DNA of 61,166 nucleotides. It comes from Planifilum sp021793745. GTDB taxonomy: Bacteria > Bacillota > Bacilli > Thermoactinomycetales > DSM-44946. Position numbers and translations under genes: made by a program. The stretch covers positions 1 through 61,166 of the forward strand of contig CALKAM010000119.1 of NCBI GenBank assembly GCA_937983105.1. Reading direction: 5' to 3'. Positions 52,168 through 61,150 of the stretch are shown here, in pieces (the first letter of the stretch is position 1; each line of letters begins with the position of its first letter). The notes beneath the pieces are model-generated. The model worked only from the letters and a program-made list of their open reading frames with translations, was not told the origin of the DNA and did no database searches.

Positions 52168-52995
52168 TTATTCCTTGACCGCGCCGGCCGTAATCCCCGA
52201 TATGATCCGGCGCTGAAAGATCAACACCATGATCACCAAGGGAATCGTCACGATGACGGAAGCGGCGGAAATCTCTCCCCAGGGGATCGTATAACGCCCC
52301 TGGAACAGGGCGATGCCCACCGGCACCGTCTTCATCGTCTCCTCGGTGTTGATGGTCAGGGCGAAGAAAAACTCGTTCCAGGCGGCGATAAAGACGAGGA
52401 TCGCGGTAGTGAAGGTCCCGGGCACGGCCAACGGGAAAATCACCTTCCAAAAGGTTTGCATCACCGTCGCCCCGTCCACCCGGGCGGCCTCCTCCAAATC
52501 GTAGGGAATCTGCCGGTAAAAGGCGGTCAGGTTCCACACCGCCAGGGGCAGGGCGAAGGTGGTATAGGGAATGATCAGGCCCCAGTAGGAGTTGGTAAGG
52601 TTGACCGATTTCATAAACAGGTAAATGGGCGCAATGGTGGCGATTTGCGGAAACATGGACACCATGAGGAACAGCCCGAGCACCAGTGTCTTTCCGCGGA
52701 AATGGAGACGGGCAATGGCGTAGGCGGCGATCGCCGCCACGAAGACACAGTACACGGTGGTCAGGGATGCGACGACGAAGCTGTTCCACAGATAGGCCCC
52801 GAAGGGGCGCAGGGTAAAGACCCGCACATAGTTGTCCAGCGTCGGGTTCGACGCAAACAGCTTAAAGGCGCTTTCCCCGAACAATTCGCCGGGGGGCTTC
52901 AGGGATGCCAGGAACTGCCACAGGAAGGGGAATAGGATCACGAAAACGAAGCCGACTAAAAATACATAAAACCCTGGACCTGCTTTTTTCTGCAT
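52168..52995 (-). CDS. ABC sugar transporter permease (MalG type)
   Basis: A 275-residue permease with six membrane helices. The EAA loop EAARVDGATVMQTFWKVIFP is the coupling motif to the ATPase. FSLKPPGELF and the C-terminal FQRRIISGITAGAVKE ending are typical of MalG/UgpE proteins. Last gene of the six-gene operon; starts 12 bp after the MalF-type gene. No ATPase gene is in the operon. Confidence 0.92.
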   Translation of the reverse strand: MQKKAGPGFYVFLVGFVFVILFPFLWQFLASLKPPGELFGESAFKLFASNPTLDNYVRVFTLRPFGAYLWNSFVVASLTTVYCVFVAAIAAYAIARLHFRGKTLVLGLFLMVSMFPQIATIAPIYLFMKSVNLTNSYWGLIIPYTTFALPLAVWNLTAFYRQIPYDLEEAARVDGATVMQTFWKVIFPLAVPGTFTTAILVFIAAWNEFFFALTINTEETMKTVPVGIALFQGRYTIPWGEISAASVIVTIPLVIMVLIFQRRIISGITAGAVKE

Positions 52996-53007
52996 CCAAT
53001 CACCCCT

Positions 53008-54312
53008 TCACCGTTTGCGCCCGTCGCTGATGAGATCGGAGCCGAGCAATTTCACAAACACCATGCTGATCAGGGCCACACAGATAAAGACGACCACGGA
53101 CAGTGCCGAACCTGCTCCGAAATTCAGCTGGGCAAACATCGTTTTGTAGGCCAAAACCGAGATCGTTTCCGTCGAGTTGGCAGGGCCTCCACCGGTCAAC
53201 ACGTAGATCAGATCGAAGACGCGGAAAGCATCGAGGGTCCTGAACAGGAGAGCCACCAAAATCGTCGATTTCAACATCGGCAGGGTGATCTTGAAAAACT
53301 GCTGGGTTTTGGAGGCGCCATCCACCTCGGCCGCCTCATAGAGGGACTGGGGGATGGTCTGCAGGCCGGCCAGCAGCAATAGGGCCATGAAGGGGGTTGT
53401 TTTCCAAACATCGGCGAAGATGACGGCGAACATCGACCAGAACTTGGTGGTCAACAGAACGCCCATGTTGGGAATCAAGCCGATTTCCGCAAAGATCTTG
53501 GCCATGACCCCGTTTTGACCGTCAAAGAGGAATTTCCACATCAAAGCGGCGATGACGGTGGGCAAAGCCCAGGGCACCAGCACCGCCGCCCGAACAATTC
53601 CCCGACCCCGGAACTGTTTGTTAATGAGGACGGCGATCCACAGCCCCAACACCAGTTCCAGAAATACGGAGATCACCGTAAACACGGTGGTATTGGCGAG
53701 GGCATTCCACATCCGGGGGCTGTTGGCAAACTGCAGGTAATATTTAAAGCCGACGAAGTTGGGCTCGATGATCGTTTCCTGCCAGCCCTTCACCAGGCCG
53801 AGCAGATCATCTTGCTTCTGCAATTTGTCCGGATCGATCCCTTTGATGACGGACTCGACCCGCTCCAGCTCCTGACGGGTTTTCAGGGAAAGCTCCTCAT
53901 CCACTTCCGCATATTTCAGATTTTCCGGCACGGGCTGGAAGTTGTTGAGCAGCTCATTTACCTCATCCAGCCGCTCGGAAACCTGGGGGTTGCCCTCAAC
54001 GTCATCTTTCAGCTCCGTCAGATCGGCTTTGACGTCCTGGAGCTGTTCCTTGACGTCCCCCGGTGCTTGCCGGATCTCCTGATCCAAAGCGCCCATCAGG
54101 TAAGGAACCGTATCGGCATACCGCTCCACATCGATCCCGTAACTGCTTTGGATCCGGAGCTTCGTCGGATCATTCAGCCGGATGTCATACAGGCTCATCC
54201 AGAAGGAGCGAAGTACCGGCCAAATCGCAATCACTAGGATGACCAAAAGCGCCGGAAGTACCAGCAGATATCCGATCTGCTTTTCGGACCAGCTTCTTCG
54301 TTTTTTTCCCAT
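53008..54312 (-). CDS. ABC sugar transporter permease (MalF type) with large coiled-coil insert
   Basis: A 434-residue permease. Helix 1 is residues 13-36, and after a short loop comes an unusual hydrophilic stretch of about 130 residues (about 50-182) rich in heptad-like Glu/Leu/Val (KEQLQDVKADLTELKDDV). The usual MalF core resumes at FVGFKYYLQF with five helices and the EAA loop EAAEVDGASKTQQFFKITLP. Most Bacillota MalF-type permeases lack such an insert; E. coli MalF has a different periplasmic P2 domain there. Start at 54312 uses GGTGAGAG. The insert should face outside the cell and might contact the binding protein. Confidence 0.9.
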   Translation of the reverse strand: MGKKRRSWSEKQIGYLLVLPALLVILVIAIWPVLRSFWMSLYDIRLNDPTKLRIQSSYGIDVERYADTVPYLMGALDQEIRQAPGDVKEQLQDVKADLTELKDDVEGNPQVSERLDEVNELLNNFQPVPENLKYAEVDEELSLKTRQELERVESVIKGIDPDKLQKQDDLLGLVKGWQETIIEPNFVGFKYYLQFANSPRMWNALANTTVFTVISVFLELVLGLWIAVLINKQFRGRGIVRAAVLVPWALPTVIAALMWKFLFDGQNGVMAKIFAEIGLIPNMGVLLTTKFWSMFAVIFADVWKTTPFMALLLLAGLQTIPQSLYEAAEVDGASKTQQFFKITLPMLKSTILVALLFRTLDAFRVFDLIYVLTGGGPANSTETISVLAYKTMFAQLNFGAGSALSVVVFICVALISMVFVKLLGSDLISDGRKR

Positions 54313-54379
54313 GAGCTCTCTCACCAACCTTTTGAGCGAAGGGCGGAGTTCCCGGTATCCACGATTCCCATTCGTTTTT

Positions 54380-54433
54380 GAAAAGCCGGGAGAAGCCGCT
54401 TTTCCCGTGGCGGGAAAGCGGCTTTCACCGGCC
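54380..54433 (-). terminator. Attenuator hairpin between binding-protein and permease genes
   Basis: On the minus strand GCCGG..AAGCCGCTTTCCCG/CGGGAAAAGCGGCTT..CCGGC, then TTTTC. Typical partial terminator that raises binding-protein mRNA over permease mRNA. Confidence 0.75.
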
Positions 54434-54445
54434 ACAGGGAATCGG

Positions 54446-55723
54446 TTATTTCACCACATCCTTCAATTGTTGCTCCATGTTTTTCACGGCTTCCTTCGCG
54501 GACACCTTTCCGGAAAGCGCATTGGAGACTTCCACCTGGATAATTTCTGAAATCTTTGGATACTCCGGGGAAACCGGACGAGGAATTGCCGCGCTCACCC
54601 CTTTGACGAAGTTTTCATCGGCGTAGAGGGGGTTGGCTTTTTGGACTTCCGGATCGTCATAGGTTGGCAAATAGGTCGGCGAATGGCTGTAGAGAGCAGA
54701 AATCTTCTGGCCTTCGGGACCCGTGACGAATTTGACAAACTCCCAGGCCGCCTCTTTGTTCTTGGAATACTTATTGATCCCCATCATCCAGCCCCCCAGC
54801 GCCGCAGTGGACGCCTTGTCCCCTTTCGGCAGCGGGGCGACTCCCACTTGATCCACGACCTTCGATTCATCGGGGTTTTGAAGGATGGAGAACATGTACG
54901 GCCAGTTGCGGGCCAGCACCGACTCCCCTTCTTTGTACATCGTGTGGGTTTCCGGCTCCTTGATCGCCAGAATATTTCCGGGCACCGCACCGGACTTGAC
55001 GACCTCGATCATCTTCTCCAGACCCTTCACCGTTCCCGGCGAGTTGATCACCACATTGCCCTTGTCGTCCAGGATCCGGCCGCCGTAGGCTCCGGCAAAT
55101 TCGATGAAATTACAGACCAAGCCCTCGTACTGGGCAGCCTGCATCACAAAGCCGGACTTGGTTCCCTTCTTGCCCTTCTGTTTCTTGGCGACCTCGATCA
55201 GCTCATCCCAGGTTTTGGGAGGTTCCTTCACGATATCCTTGCGGTAATAGAGAAGACCCGCGTCGATAAACTTGGGCATGGCCCACTGTTTCCCGTTGTA
55301 GTTGCCGGCCTCCACCGCTCCGGGAATATACTGGCTCATGTCGATGTTGTCCCGCTGGATAAAACGATCCAGATCCTGCAGGTATCCGGCTTGGGCGAAT
55401 TCCGCCGGCCAAATCACATCCACATCCATCACGTCGATTTCCGAGGACTGGGCGGAAAGCATCGTCACATATTGATCATGGCTGGTACCCGTATCCGTCG
55501 GCATTTCCTTAAACTTGACCTTGATGTTCGGATGCTTCTTTTCAAAGGCTTTCACCAGCTCCTGGGTGGATCCCGTGTCATCCTTGCCCCGGGCGTAGAC
55601 GATGGTCACCTGTTCTCCATCGCCTCCGCCCGATTCGCTGTCGGAATTGGCACCGCAGGCCGCCGTCACCAAAACCAACACCAATGCCAAACTGACGGCT
55701 CCGAATGTTTTCCACCAACGCAT
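54446..55723 (-). CDS. ABC sugar-binding lipoprotein
   Basis: A 425-residue extracellular solute-binding lipoprotein. Signal peptide 1-22 with lipobox VTAAC, then a type I family fold: AFEKKHPNIKVKF, DVMDVDVIWPAEFAQAGYL and FPKFIDAGLLYYRKDI-like (PKFIDAGLLYYRKD) are typical for carbohydrate ABC transporters (COG1653). GTAAAGGGGG precedes the ATG at 55723. The sugar is unknown. It is the fourth gene in the operon and is followed by an attenuator. Confidence 0.92.
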   Translation of the reverse strand: MRWWKTFGAVSLALVLVLVTAACGANSDSESGGGDGEQVTIVYARGKDDTGSTQELVKAFEKKHPNIKVKFKEMPTDTGTSHDQYVTMLSAQSSEIDVMDVDVIWPAEFAQAGYLQDLDRFIQRDNIDMSQYIPGAVEAGNYNGKQWAMPKFIDAGLLYYRKDIVKEPPKTWDELIEVAKKQKGKKGTKSGFVMQAAQYEGLVCNFIEFAGAYGGRILDDKGNVVINSPGTVKGLEKMIEVVKSGAVPGNILAIKEPETHTMYKEGESVLARNWPYMFSILQNPDESKVVDQVGVAPLPKGDKASTAALGGWMMGINKYSKNKEAAWEFVKFVTGPEGQKISALYSHSPTYLPTYDDPEVQKANPLYADENFVKGVSAAIPRPVSPEYPKISEIIQVEVSNALSGKVSAKEAVKNMEQQLKDVVK

Positions 55724-55807
55724 GACATGCTCCCCCTTTACGAGATGGTGCTGTCCTCCTCTGGATTGAGCAGGCGGTTCTCCTCGGACCATCACCCCCT
55801 TTTCGTC

Positions 55808-56863
55808 TCAATCGAGTTCCACCAGTTTGCCCGTCTGGGAGGATTGATAGATGGCATCCAGGATTCGGTGAATATAGATGCCGTGTTCCGGCGTGCAGAT
55901 GGGCTCCGCCTTCTCTTCGATGCTGTCGATGAAATTTTTCAGCAAGTGGAGGCGATCATCCCGGCGGGCCGGCCGGTATACCGAATCCACCGGCGTGTCT
56001 CCCTCCTCGTGAAACAGGGTGACCTTCCGGTCGTGGAGCTCCGCGGCGGCGCCGCCTTCGCTGCCGAACAGGTTGACGAAGACCCGATCCCGCTCCACGT
56101 AGGCGGCCCAGCTGACATCCAGCGTCAGGGTGGTCCCCCCTTCAAACCGGATCATCGCCACGGCCAGATCTTCAACGTCGAAGACCCCCCGCTCGTTGAT
56201 CGAGCCGTAGCTGGACAACCCCTTTTTCCTCGGACCGAATACCCCATAGGTTCGGCCGAAGACGGCCCGGGGCTTGGGGAAGCCCATCAGCCACAGGGTC
56301 AGGTCCAGCATGTGGACGCCGATATCGATCAGGGGACCGCCGCCGGCCCTCTCCATCGACGTAAACCAGCTCCCCCAGCCGGGAATGCCGTTTCGGCGAA
56401 TCCACCCCGTCTTTGCATGGTAAATTTGGCCTAATTTTCCCTTTTCAATCAATTCCTTCAACAGGGAGATCTCGCTGTGGAAGCGATTGTTTTGGCCGAT
56501 CATCAGCAATCGATCCGTCTCTTCGGCAACCTCCGCCATCTTCCGGGCCAGATCGGCATTGAGGGCCATCGGCTTTTCACAGAGCACATGTTTGCCGGCG
56601 CGGAGGGCCTCGATCGCCACCGGCGCGTGGAGATCATTGGGGACGCAGACGATGACGGCGTCCACATCCCCCCGCCGGATCAGGTCTCGAAAATCCTCGT
56701 AGATATGCGGGATCCCGTGACTCTGCGCCCGTTCCCGCGCCCGGTCGATGGCCAGATCCGAAATGGCCACCACTTCTGCACGGGGCTCCTTTGCCAGGGT
56801 TTTGATATGAATTTCGGAAATGCCCCCTGCCCCGACAATCCCGAAACGCCACTTTTTCCGCAT
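55808..56863 (-). CDS. Gfo/Idh/MocA-family dehydrogenase (copy 2)
   Basis: A 351-residue NAD(P)-dependent oxidoreductase. Rossmann motif GIVGAGGISEIHIKTLAK, the CEKPMA motif (Lys of the active site) and GGGPLIDIGVHMLDLTLWL with catalytic Asp/His. The start at 56863 has GGAGTGAAACC. It shares the operon with a second, different family member (56885-57916). Members oxidise sugar C-OH groups, including C3 of glycosides. Substrate not determinable. Confidence 0.9.
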   Translation of the reverse strand: MRKKWRFGIVGAGGISEIHIKTLAKEPRAEVVAISDLAIDRARERAQSHGIPHIYEDFRDLIRRGDVDAVIVCVPNDLHAPVAIEALRAGKHVLCEKPMALNADLARKMAEVAEETDRLLMIGQNNRFHSEISLLKELIEKGKLGQIYHAKTGWIRRNGIPGWGSWFTSMERAGGGPLIDIGVHMLDLTLWLMGFPKPRAVFGRTYGVFGPRKKGLSSYGSINERGVFDVEDLAVAMIRFEGGTTLTLDVSWAAYVERDRVFVNLFGSEGGAAAELHDRKVTLFHEEGDTPVDSVYRPARRDDRLHLLKNFIDSIEEKAEPICTPEHGIYIHRILDAIYQSSQTGKLVELD

Positions 56864-56884
56864 GGTTTCACTCCACTCTATCCA

Positions 56885-57916
56885 TCATGGTTTTACATCG
56901 ACAATCCGGTTTTCCTGCGACGCCTGAAGGGCGGCCAGGATGACATTCAGGGATTTCATCCCCTCTTCTCCGGGAATGAGCGGAGGCGTCTTCCGGAGGA
57001 GGCTCTCCATGAAGGCGTCGATCACACCGCTCTTGGTTTGCCCGCCTTCCTCATTGGTGGCGATGGGACCCACCCGGTGCTTTTCCACCTCGCCGTCGGA
57101 CCGTTCGACGATCAACGGATACTCCGGATCGGCACCGATGCGGATCAGACCCTTTTCGCAGTAAAGGACGGTGCTGTTGTCCTCGCCGGGAACATGGGTC
57201 CAGCTGGCCGCCATGGTCCCCATCGCCCCGTTGGAGGTCCGGAGGATGAATACCGCATTATCGTCCACATCCGTATCTTCCTTGTGGAGGGTACCGACGA
57301 AGGCACCCACCTGAACGATCTCATCGTCCAACAGCCAGCGAAGCAGGTCCACCTTGTGGATGCCGAGATCCCCCAGGGCTCCGACGAAGGCCTTCTCCTT
57401 GCGGAAGAACCATCCGCCCTTCCCCTCGACACTCCAGCTTTCCGGGCCTCCGTGGGCAAAGACGGTCCGGAAGGAGAGAACCCGACCCAGGGAACCGCTT
57501 TCCAAAATCTCCTTGGCTTTCACGTGCGGCGGCATCAGCCGCTGGTTATGGGCAATCATCAACACCACGCCCCGCTCCTCGGCGGCCCGGATCATCTCCT
57601 GCGCTTCTTCCCGGGTGGTAGCCATCGGCTTTTCGCACAGGACATGCTTCCCGGCCTCGGCGGCGGCTATCGAGATGGGACCGTGATACACGTTGGGTGT
57701 GCAAATGCTGACGGCGTCGATGTCCGACCGCTGAAGCAGGTCCCGGTAATCCGTGTAAACGTCACCCCCGTACCGGCGGGCAAAGTCCGCCGCCCGTTCT
57801 TCCACCACGTCGCAGAAGGCCACCAGCTCCGCCTGCGGATGGGCCGCAAACTCGGGAATGTGCCGGTGCCTAGCGATGCTCCCGCAACCGATCACCGCCA
57901 CCTTCACTTTTGTCAT
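56885..57916 (-). CDS. Gfo/Idh/MocA-family dehydrogenase (copy 1)
   Basis: A 343-residue NAD(P)-dependent oxidoreductase. VAVIGCGSIARHRHIPEF, CEKPMATTREEA and ALGDLGIHKVDLLRWLL show the cofactor site and catalytic residues. It is followed 21 bp later by the second dehydrogenase gene. It differs from copy 2 in the region after the Rossmann fold (WSVEGKGGWFF), suggesting different substrates or reaction directions. Confidence 0.9.
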   Translation of the reverse strand: MTKVKVAVIGCGSIARHRHIPEFAAHPQAELVAFCDVVEERAADFARRYGGDVYTDYRDLLQRSDIDAVSICTPNVYHGPISIAAAEAGKHVLCEKPMATTREEAQEMIRAAEERGVVLMIAHNQRLMPPHVKAKEILESGSLGRVLSFRTVFAHGGPESWSVEGKGGWFFRKEKAFVGALGDLGIHKVDLLRWLLDDEIVQVGAFVGTLHKEDTDVDDNAVFILRTSNGAMGTMAASWTHVPGEDNSTVLYCEKGLIRIGADPEYPLIVERSDGEVEKHRVGPIATNEEGGQTKSGVIDAFMESLLRKTPPLIPGEEGMKSLNVILAALQASQENRIVDVKP

Positions 57917-58032
57917 GCCTTCTCTCCCCCTCCATTTCCATCGCCGTTGAAGGGGGTGGACCGCCAGGCCTCCACGGGATGCGGCGCTCCACCCCGACGC
58001 TTCGGTTTTTCAACCTCTTCGGGCGCTTCCGA

Positions 58033-59001
58033 TTACACCCACCACATCTCGCCGAGGGATTCTTTGGGCAACACCTGCTTCAAGTTTTCCACCGCCTTGA
58101 GGAATCCCTCTTCGATGGACAAGAGGGCATCCTCGTGCTCGATGCTGACCACATAATCGTAGCCGACCAGTCGCAGCGCGCTCAGGATGTCCGCCCAGGT
58201 TTTCAGATCGTGACCGTACCCCACCGTGCGGAACAGCCAGGCGCGTTCCTGCATGTTGGCATAGGATTGCATGTCCGTCAGGCCGTACATGTTCACGTTA
58301 TCCGGATCAATATAGGTATCCTTGGCGTGGAAGTGGTGGATGGCTCCCTCCTTGCCCAAAATCTTGATCGCAGCCACCGGATCGATCCCCTGCCACCACA
58401 GATGGCTGGGATCCAGATTGGCGCCGATCACTTCGCCGACGGCCTCCCGGAGGCGCAGCAGGGTGGCCGGCGTGTGGACGAGAAAGCCTCCGTGCAGCTC
58501 CAATCCGATCTTCACATTGCGGTCGGCGGCATACTTCCCCCATTCCTTCCAGTAGGGGATCAATTTCTCTTCCCACTGCCACTTCAGAACCTCCCGGTAC
58601 TCGTTGGGCCACGGAGCCACCGGCCAGTTGGGATATTTGGCTCCTTCGTGGTCCCCCGGCGTCCCCGAGAAGCAGTTAACCACGGGAACCCCCAGCTTTT
58701 CAGCCAGCTGGACAGTTTTTACAAAGGTTTCATGGCACTTCTGTGCAAACGTTTTATCAGGCGACAAAGGGTTTCCATGGCAGCTTAACGCGCTGATTTG
58801 AAGTCCTTTTTGTGCAATCGTTTGCTTAAATTGTTTTAATTTTTGCTCATCGGACAGCAGCTCATCGGGATTGCAATGGGCATCTCCCGGATAATTCCCG
58901 GTCCCCAATTCCACCGCGTCCAAACCGGCCTCTTTGACGTAATCCAGCATTTCCTCAAAGGGCTTTTGCGCAAACAAAACGGTAAACACACCCAGTTTCA
59001 T
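58033..59001 (-). CDS. Sugar isomerase/epimerase (AP-endonuclease-2 TIM barrel)
   Basis: A 322-residue TIM-barrel enzyme. Metal ligands are visible in IGLELHGGF (Glu), ANLDPSHLWWQG (Asp/His), HFHAKDT (His) and VVSIEHED (Glu). The family includes inosose dehydratase, xylose isomerase and 3-keto-sugar epimerases. As the first gene of an operon with two dehydrogenases and an ABC importer, a role as keto-sugar epimerase is plausible. GGGGAGGATGG precedes the ATG at 59001. Confidence 0.88.
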   Translation of the reverse strand: MKLGVFTVLFAQKPFEEMLDYVKEAGLDAVELGTGNYPGDAHCNPDELLSDEQKLKQFKQTIAQKGLQISALSCHGNPLSPDKTFAQKCHETFVKTVQLAEKLGVPVVNCFSGTPGDHEGAKYPNWPVAPWPNEYREVLKWQWEEKLIPYWKEWGKYAADRNVKIGLELHGGFLVHTPATLLRLREAVGEVIGANLDPSHLWWQGIDPVAAIKILGKEGAIHHFHAKDTYIDPDNVNMYGLTDMQSYANMQERAWLFRTVGYGHDLKTWADILSALRLVGYDYVVSIEHEDALLSIEEGFLKAVENLKQVLPKESLGEMWWV

Positions 59002-59120
59002 GATCCATCCTCCCCTTCGATTCACCCATGGTATCGACGGGATCAAGCCCCTTTCGAGGTGCCACAAACCGCGCAACCGTTTGAGCCAACCCCTACCAAC
59101 CGTCCCTTTGCGGGAAGTTG

Positions 59121-59160
59121 TTTCGCGTGAATCATACGACAGGATTCTGCGAAATGTCAA
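59121..59160 (-). promoter_or_regulatory. Promoter and dyad for the sugar operon
   Basis: On the minus strand TTGACA (59160-59155) and TATGAT (59136-59131), 18-bp spacer: a strong sigma-A promoter about 120 bp upstream of the epimerase gene. TTTCGC...GCGAAA (59121-59154) symmetry overlaps spacer and -10, a likely repressor site. Confidence 0.75.
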
Positions 59161-59498
59161 ACTCTTTTTTGTCATGATTCGACGTTGATTTTAGTGAAAA
59201 AGCAAAGCATTTCGATAGGACAATCCGGTCGGAGGCGGTTTTGCTTCAACGCGCTCATCCTTGAAAGGGGTTATACATTTTTAGCATATCCCACCCTTCT
59301 TCGGGATACAAGACTGAAGAGTTTGTCAAAATATCCCGGAGGGCGACGCGGCTTTGCCGGATGATTCTCCTTTTGCCTTGATGCCCGTTTCCCGCTACAA
59401 TGGAAAAGGACCTCGATGGACCCGATGCGGTTGCCATCGCGACGTCCATGGCCCGAATGATCGCTGGACTGAAACGGAACGGAGGACGATCGAAAAGC

Positions 59499-60212
59499 AT
59501 GAGACTGAGAAGAAAACCCCATGCCCGGGAGATGGTCCGCCTCCACCCCCGGGTCATCGACGAACCGGAAACGCTTCGGGGGCAGTGGCGCTCCCACTTC
59601 GGCAACAACAACCCGATATACGTGGAGCTGGGCACGGGAAAGGGACGCTTTCTTTCGACGGTATGCGGCCTGAAACCGTCCATCAACTGGATCGGCGTGG
59701 AACGGATCGAAGAGGTGCTGCTGACGGCCCTCAAAAAGGCGGACGAGGCGGAATGTGATAACCTCCGCTTTTTGTGGACGGATGTGGCCCGGCTCGCGGA
59801 AATCTTCTCTCCGGGCGAAGTGGATCGCCTGTACCTCCACTTCAGCGATCCCTGGCCCAAGCGGCGGCATGCCAAGCGTCGCCTAACCCACCGCCGGTTT
59901 CTCGCCCTCTACCGGCAGGTGCTGAAACCCGGCGGGGAGATCCTCCTCAAAACGGACAGCCGCGATTTGTACCTGTTCACGTTGGAAGAGTTGGAAGCAT
60001 CCCATTTTCGCGTGTTGGAAAGAAGCGAGGATTTGCACCGGAGTCCTCTGGCCGAGCATAATATCATGACCGAGTACGAAGAGAAATTCGTCTCGGCGGG
60101 TCTGCCGATCTACTACGTGTTGGCCGAACCCCTCCCCCTGCCGGAGGAGCCGTCATCGGAGCAGGCAAAGGGCGAATCGATCCAGGCCCGGTCGCAGGAA
60201 GGCGGCGCTTAA
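59499..60212 (+). CDS. trmB: tRNA (guanine-N7-)-methyltransferase
   Basis: A 237-residue SAM-dependent enzyme. YVELGTGKGRFLST is the SAM site and LHFSDPWPKRRHAKRRLTH the TrmB catalytic signature. It methylates G46 in tRNA variable loops. GGAGG lies 14 bp upstream of the chosen ATG, slightly long; the frame is open from 59400. A Glu/Ser/Gln-rich tail of about 20 residues follows the core. Confidence 0.93.
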   Translation: MRLRRKPHAREMVRLHPRVIDEPETLRGQWRSHFGNNNPIYVELGTGKGRFLSTVCGLKPSINWIGVERIEEVLLTALKKADEAECDNLRFLWTDVARLAEIFSPGEVDRLYLHFSDPWPKRRHAKRRLTHRRFLALYRQVLKPGGEILLKTDSRDLYLFTLEELEASHFRVLERSEDLHRSPLAEHNIMTEYEEKFVSAGLPIYYVLAEPLPLPEEPSSEQAKGESIQARSQEGGA

Positions 60213-60237
60213 CCGGAGACATCTCGAACGGAAAACG

Positions 60238-60265
60238 TTGACTTTTTCCGTCCGAACCTTATAAT
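60238..60265 (+). promoter_or_regulatory. rpsD promoter
   Basis: TTGACT (60238-60243) and TATAAT (60260-60265) with a 16-bp spacer. A strong promoter giving a leader of about 205 nt. Confidence 0.82.
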
Positions 60266-60271
60266 ATTGAA

Positions 60272-60476
60272 CTGTATGGCTCAAAGACCCACTCCTAGGG
60301 GACTTGAGGATGGCTTGCAAAGGATAGGTGATGGATCACCCTCACTGGTTCCGCCCCGATGGCTTGGCCATCGGGTGTCCCGCTTTTCGCCGCCATCCGG
60401 AAAGCGCGGGCAAGTTTCAGCGGACCAGCCACCCTGTCATTTGCAATCACGCAAATGATGAAAGGAGTTTCATTTT
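60272..60476 (+). promoter_or_regulatory. Structured rpsD leader (likely S4 autoregulation)
   Basis: Hairpins CCGATGG/CCATCGG (about 60356-60377), CCCGCTTT/AAAGCGCGGG (about 60379-60411) and CATTTGC/GCAAATG (about 60438-60458), the last right before the GAAAGGAG site. In Bacillota S4 represses its own gene by binding the rpsD leader; sequence match to the Rfam model was not possible here. Confidence 0.6.
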
Positions 60477-61076
60477 ATGGCACGTTACACAGGACCGCGT
60501 TGGAAATTGAGCCGTCGTCTCGGCATCTCCCTTTCCGGTACGGGAAAAGAGCTGAAACGGCCGTATCCGCCGGGGCAGCACGGGCCCGGACAGCGGCGCA
60601 AACTGAGTGAATACGCGCTCCAGCTTCAGGAAAAGCAGAAAATCCGCTTTATGTACGGCGTGAGCGAAAAGCAGCTCCGCACGCTGTTCAAACGGGCCGG
60701 CAAACTGAAGGGCGTTCACGGGGAGGACCTCCTGAAGCTCTTGGAGTCCCGCCTGGACAACCTGGTGTACCGCCTCGGCTTTGCCCGCACCCGTCCGCAG
60801 GCTCGCCAGTTGGTGGTCCACGGCCACATTACCGTGAACGGGAAAAAGGTGGACCGTCCCTCCTATCAGGTCAAACCGGGGGATGTGATCGGCCTGCGGG
60901 AGAAAAGCCGGGATCTCGCCATCGTGAAGGAAGCCCTGGAGGACCGGGATTATCTTCCCGATTACCTGACCTACGACGAAAACAAAATGGAGGGTACTTA
61001 TACCCGTTTGCCGGAACGGGAGGAGCTGCCGGCCGAGATCAACGAAACGCTGGTCGTCGAGTACTACTCGCGTTAA
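60477..61076 (+). CDS. rpsD: Ribosomal protein S4
   Basis: A 199-residue S4. MARYTGPRWKLSRRLG opening, YGVSEKQLRTLFKRA, and the S4 RNA-binding domain LDNLVYRLGFARTRPQARQLV with HGHITVNGKKV. The zinc-binding Cys motif of some S4 proteins is absent (C- form). It is a primary 16S-binding protein and nucleates 30S assembly. Full length; two hairpins follow the stop. Confidence 0.98.
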   Translation: MARYTGPRWKLSRRLGISLSGTGKELKRPYPPGQHGPGQRRKLSEYALQLQEKQKIRFMYGVSEKQLRTLFKRAGKLKGVHGEDLLKLLESRLDNLVYRLGFARTRPQARQLVVHGHITVNGKKVDRPSYQVKPGDVIGLREKSRDLAIVKEALEDRDYLPDYLTYDENKMEGTYTRLPEREELPAEINETLVVEYYSR

Positions 61077-61087
61077 AAGGCGAAGAA

Positions 61088-61150
61088 AATCCGCCGATTC
61101 GATCGGCGGATGGAGGCTGTTGACAAAGAAGGGTCAACAGCCTTTTTTGT
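61088..61150 (+). terminator. rpsD terminator
   Basis: ATCCGCCGAT/ATCGGCGGAT hairpin, then GGCTGTTGAC/GTCAACAGCC stem followed by TTTTTTG. The second stem equals the stem of the ylaN leader hairpin. Confidence 0.9.

Noticed and set aside
54641..58156. Very long plus-strand open frames (about 560-600 codons)
   Set aside because: Antisense to the binding-protein and dehydrogenase genes; an effect of high third-position GC.
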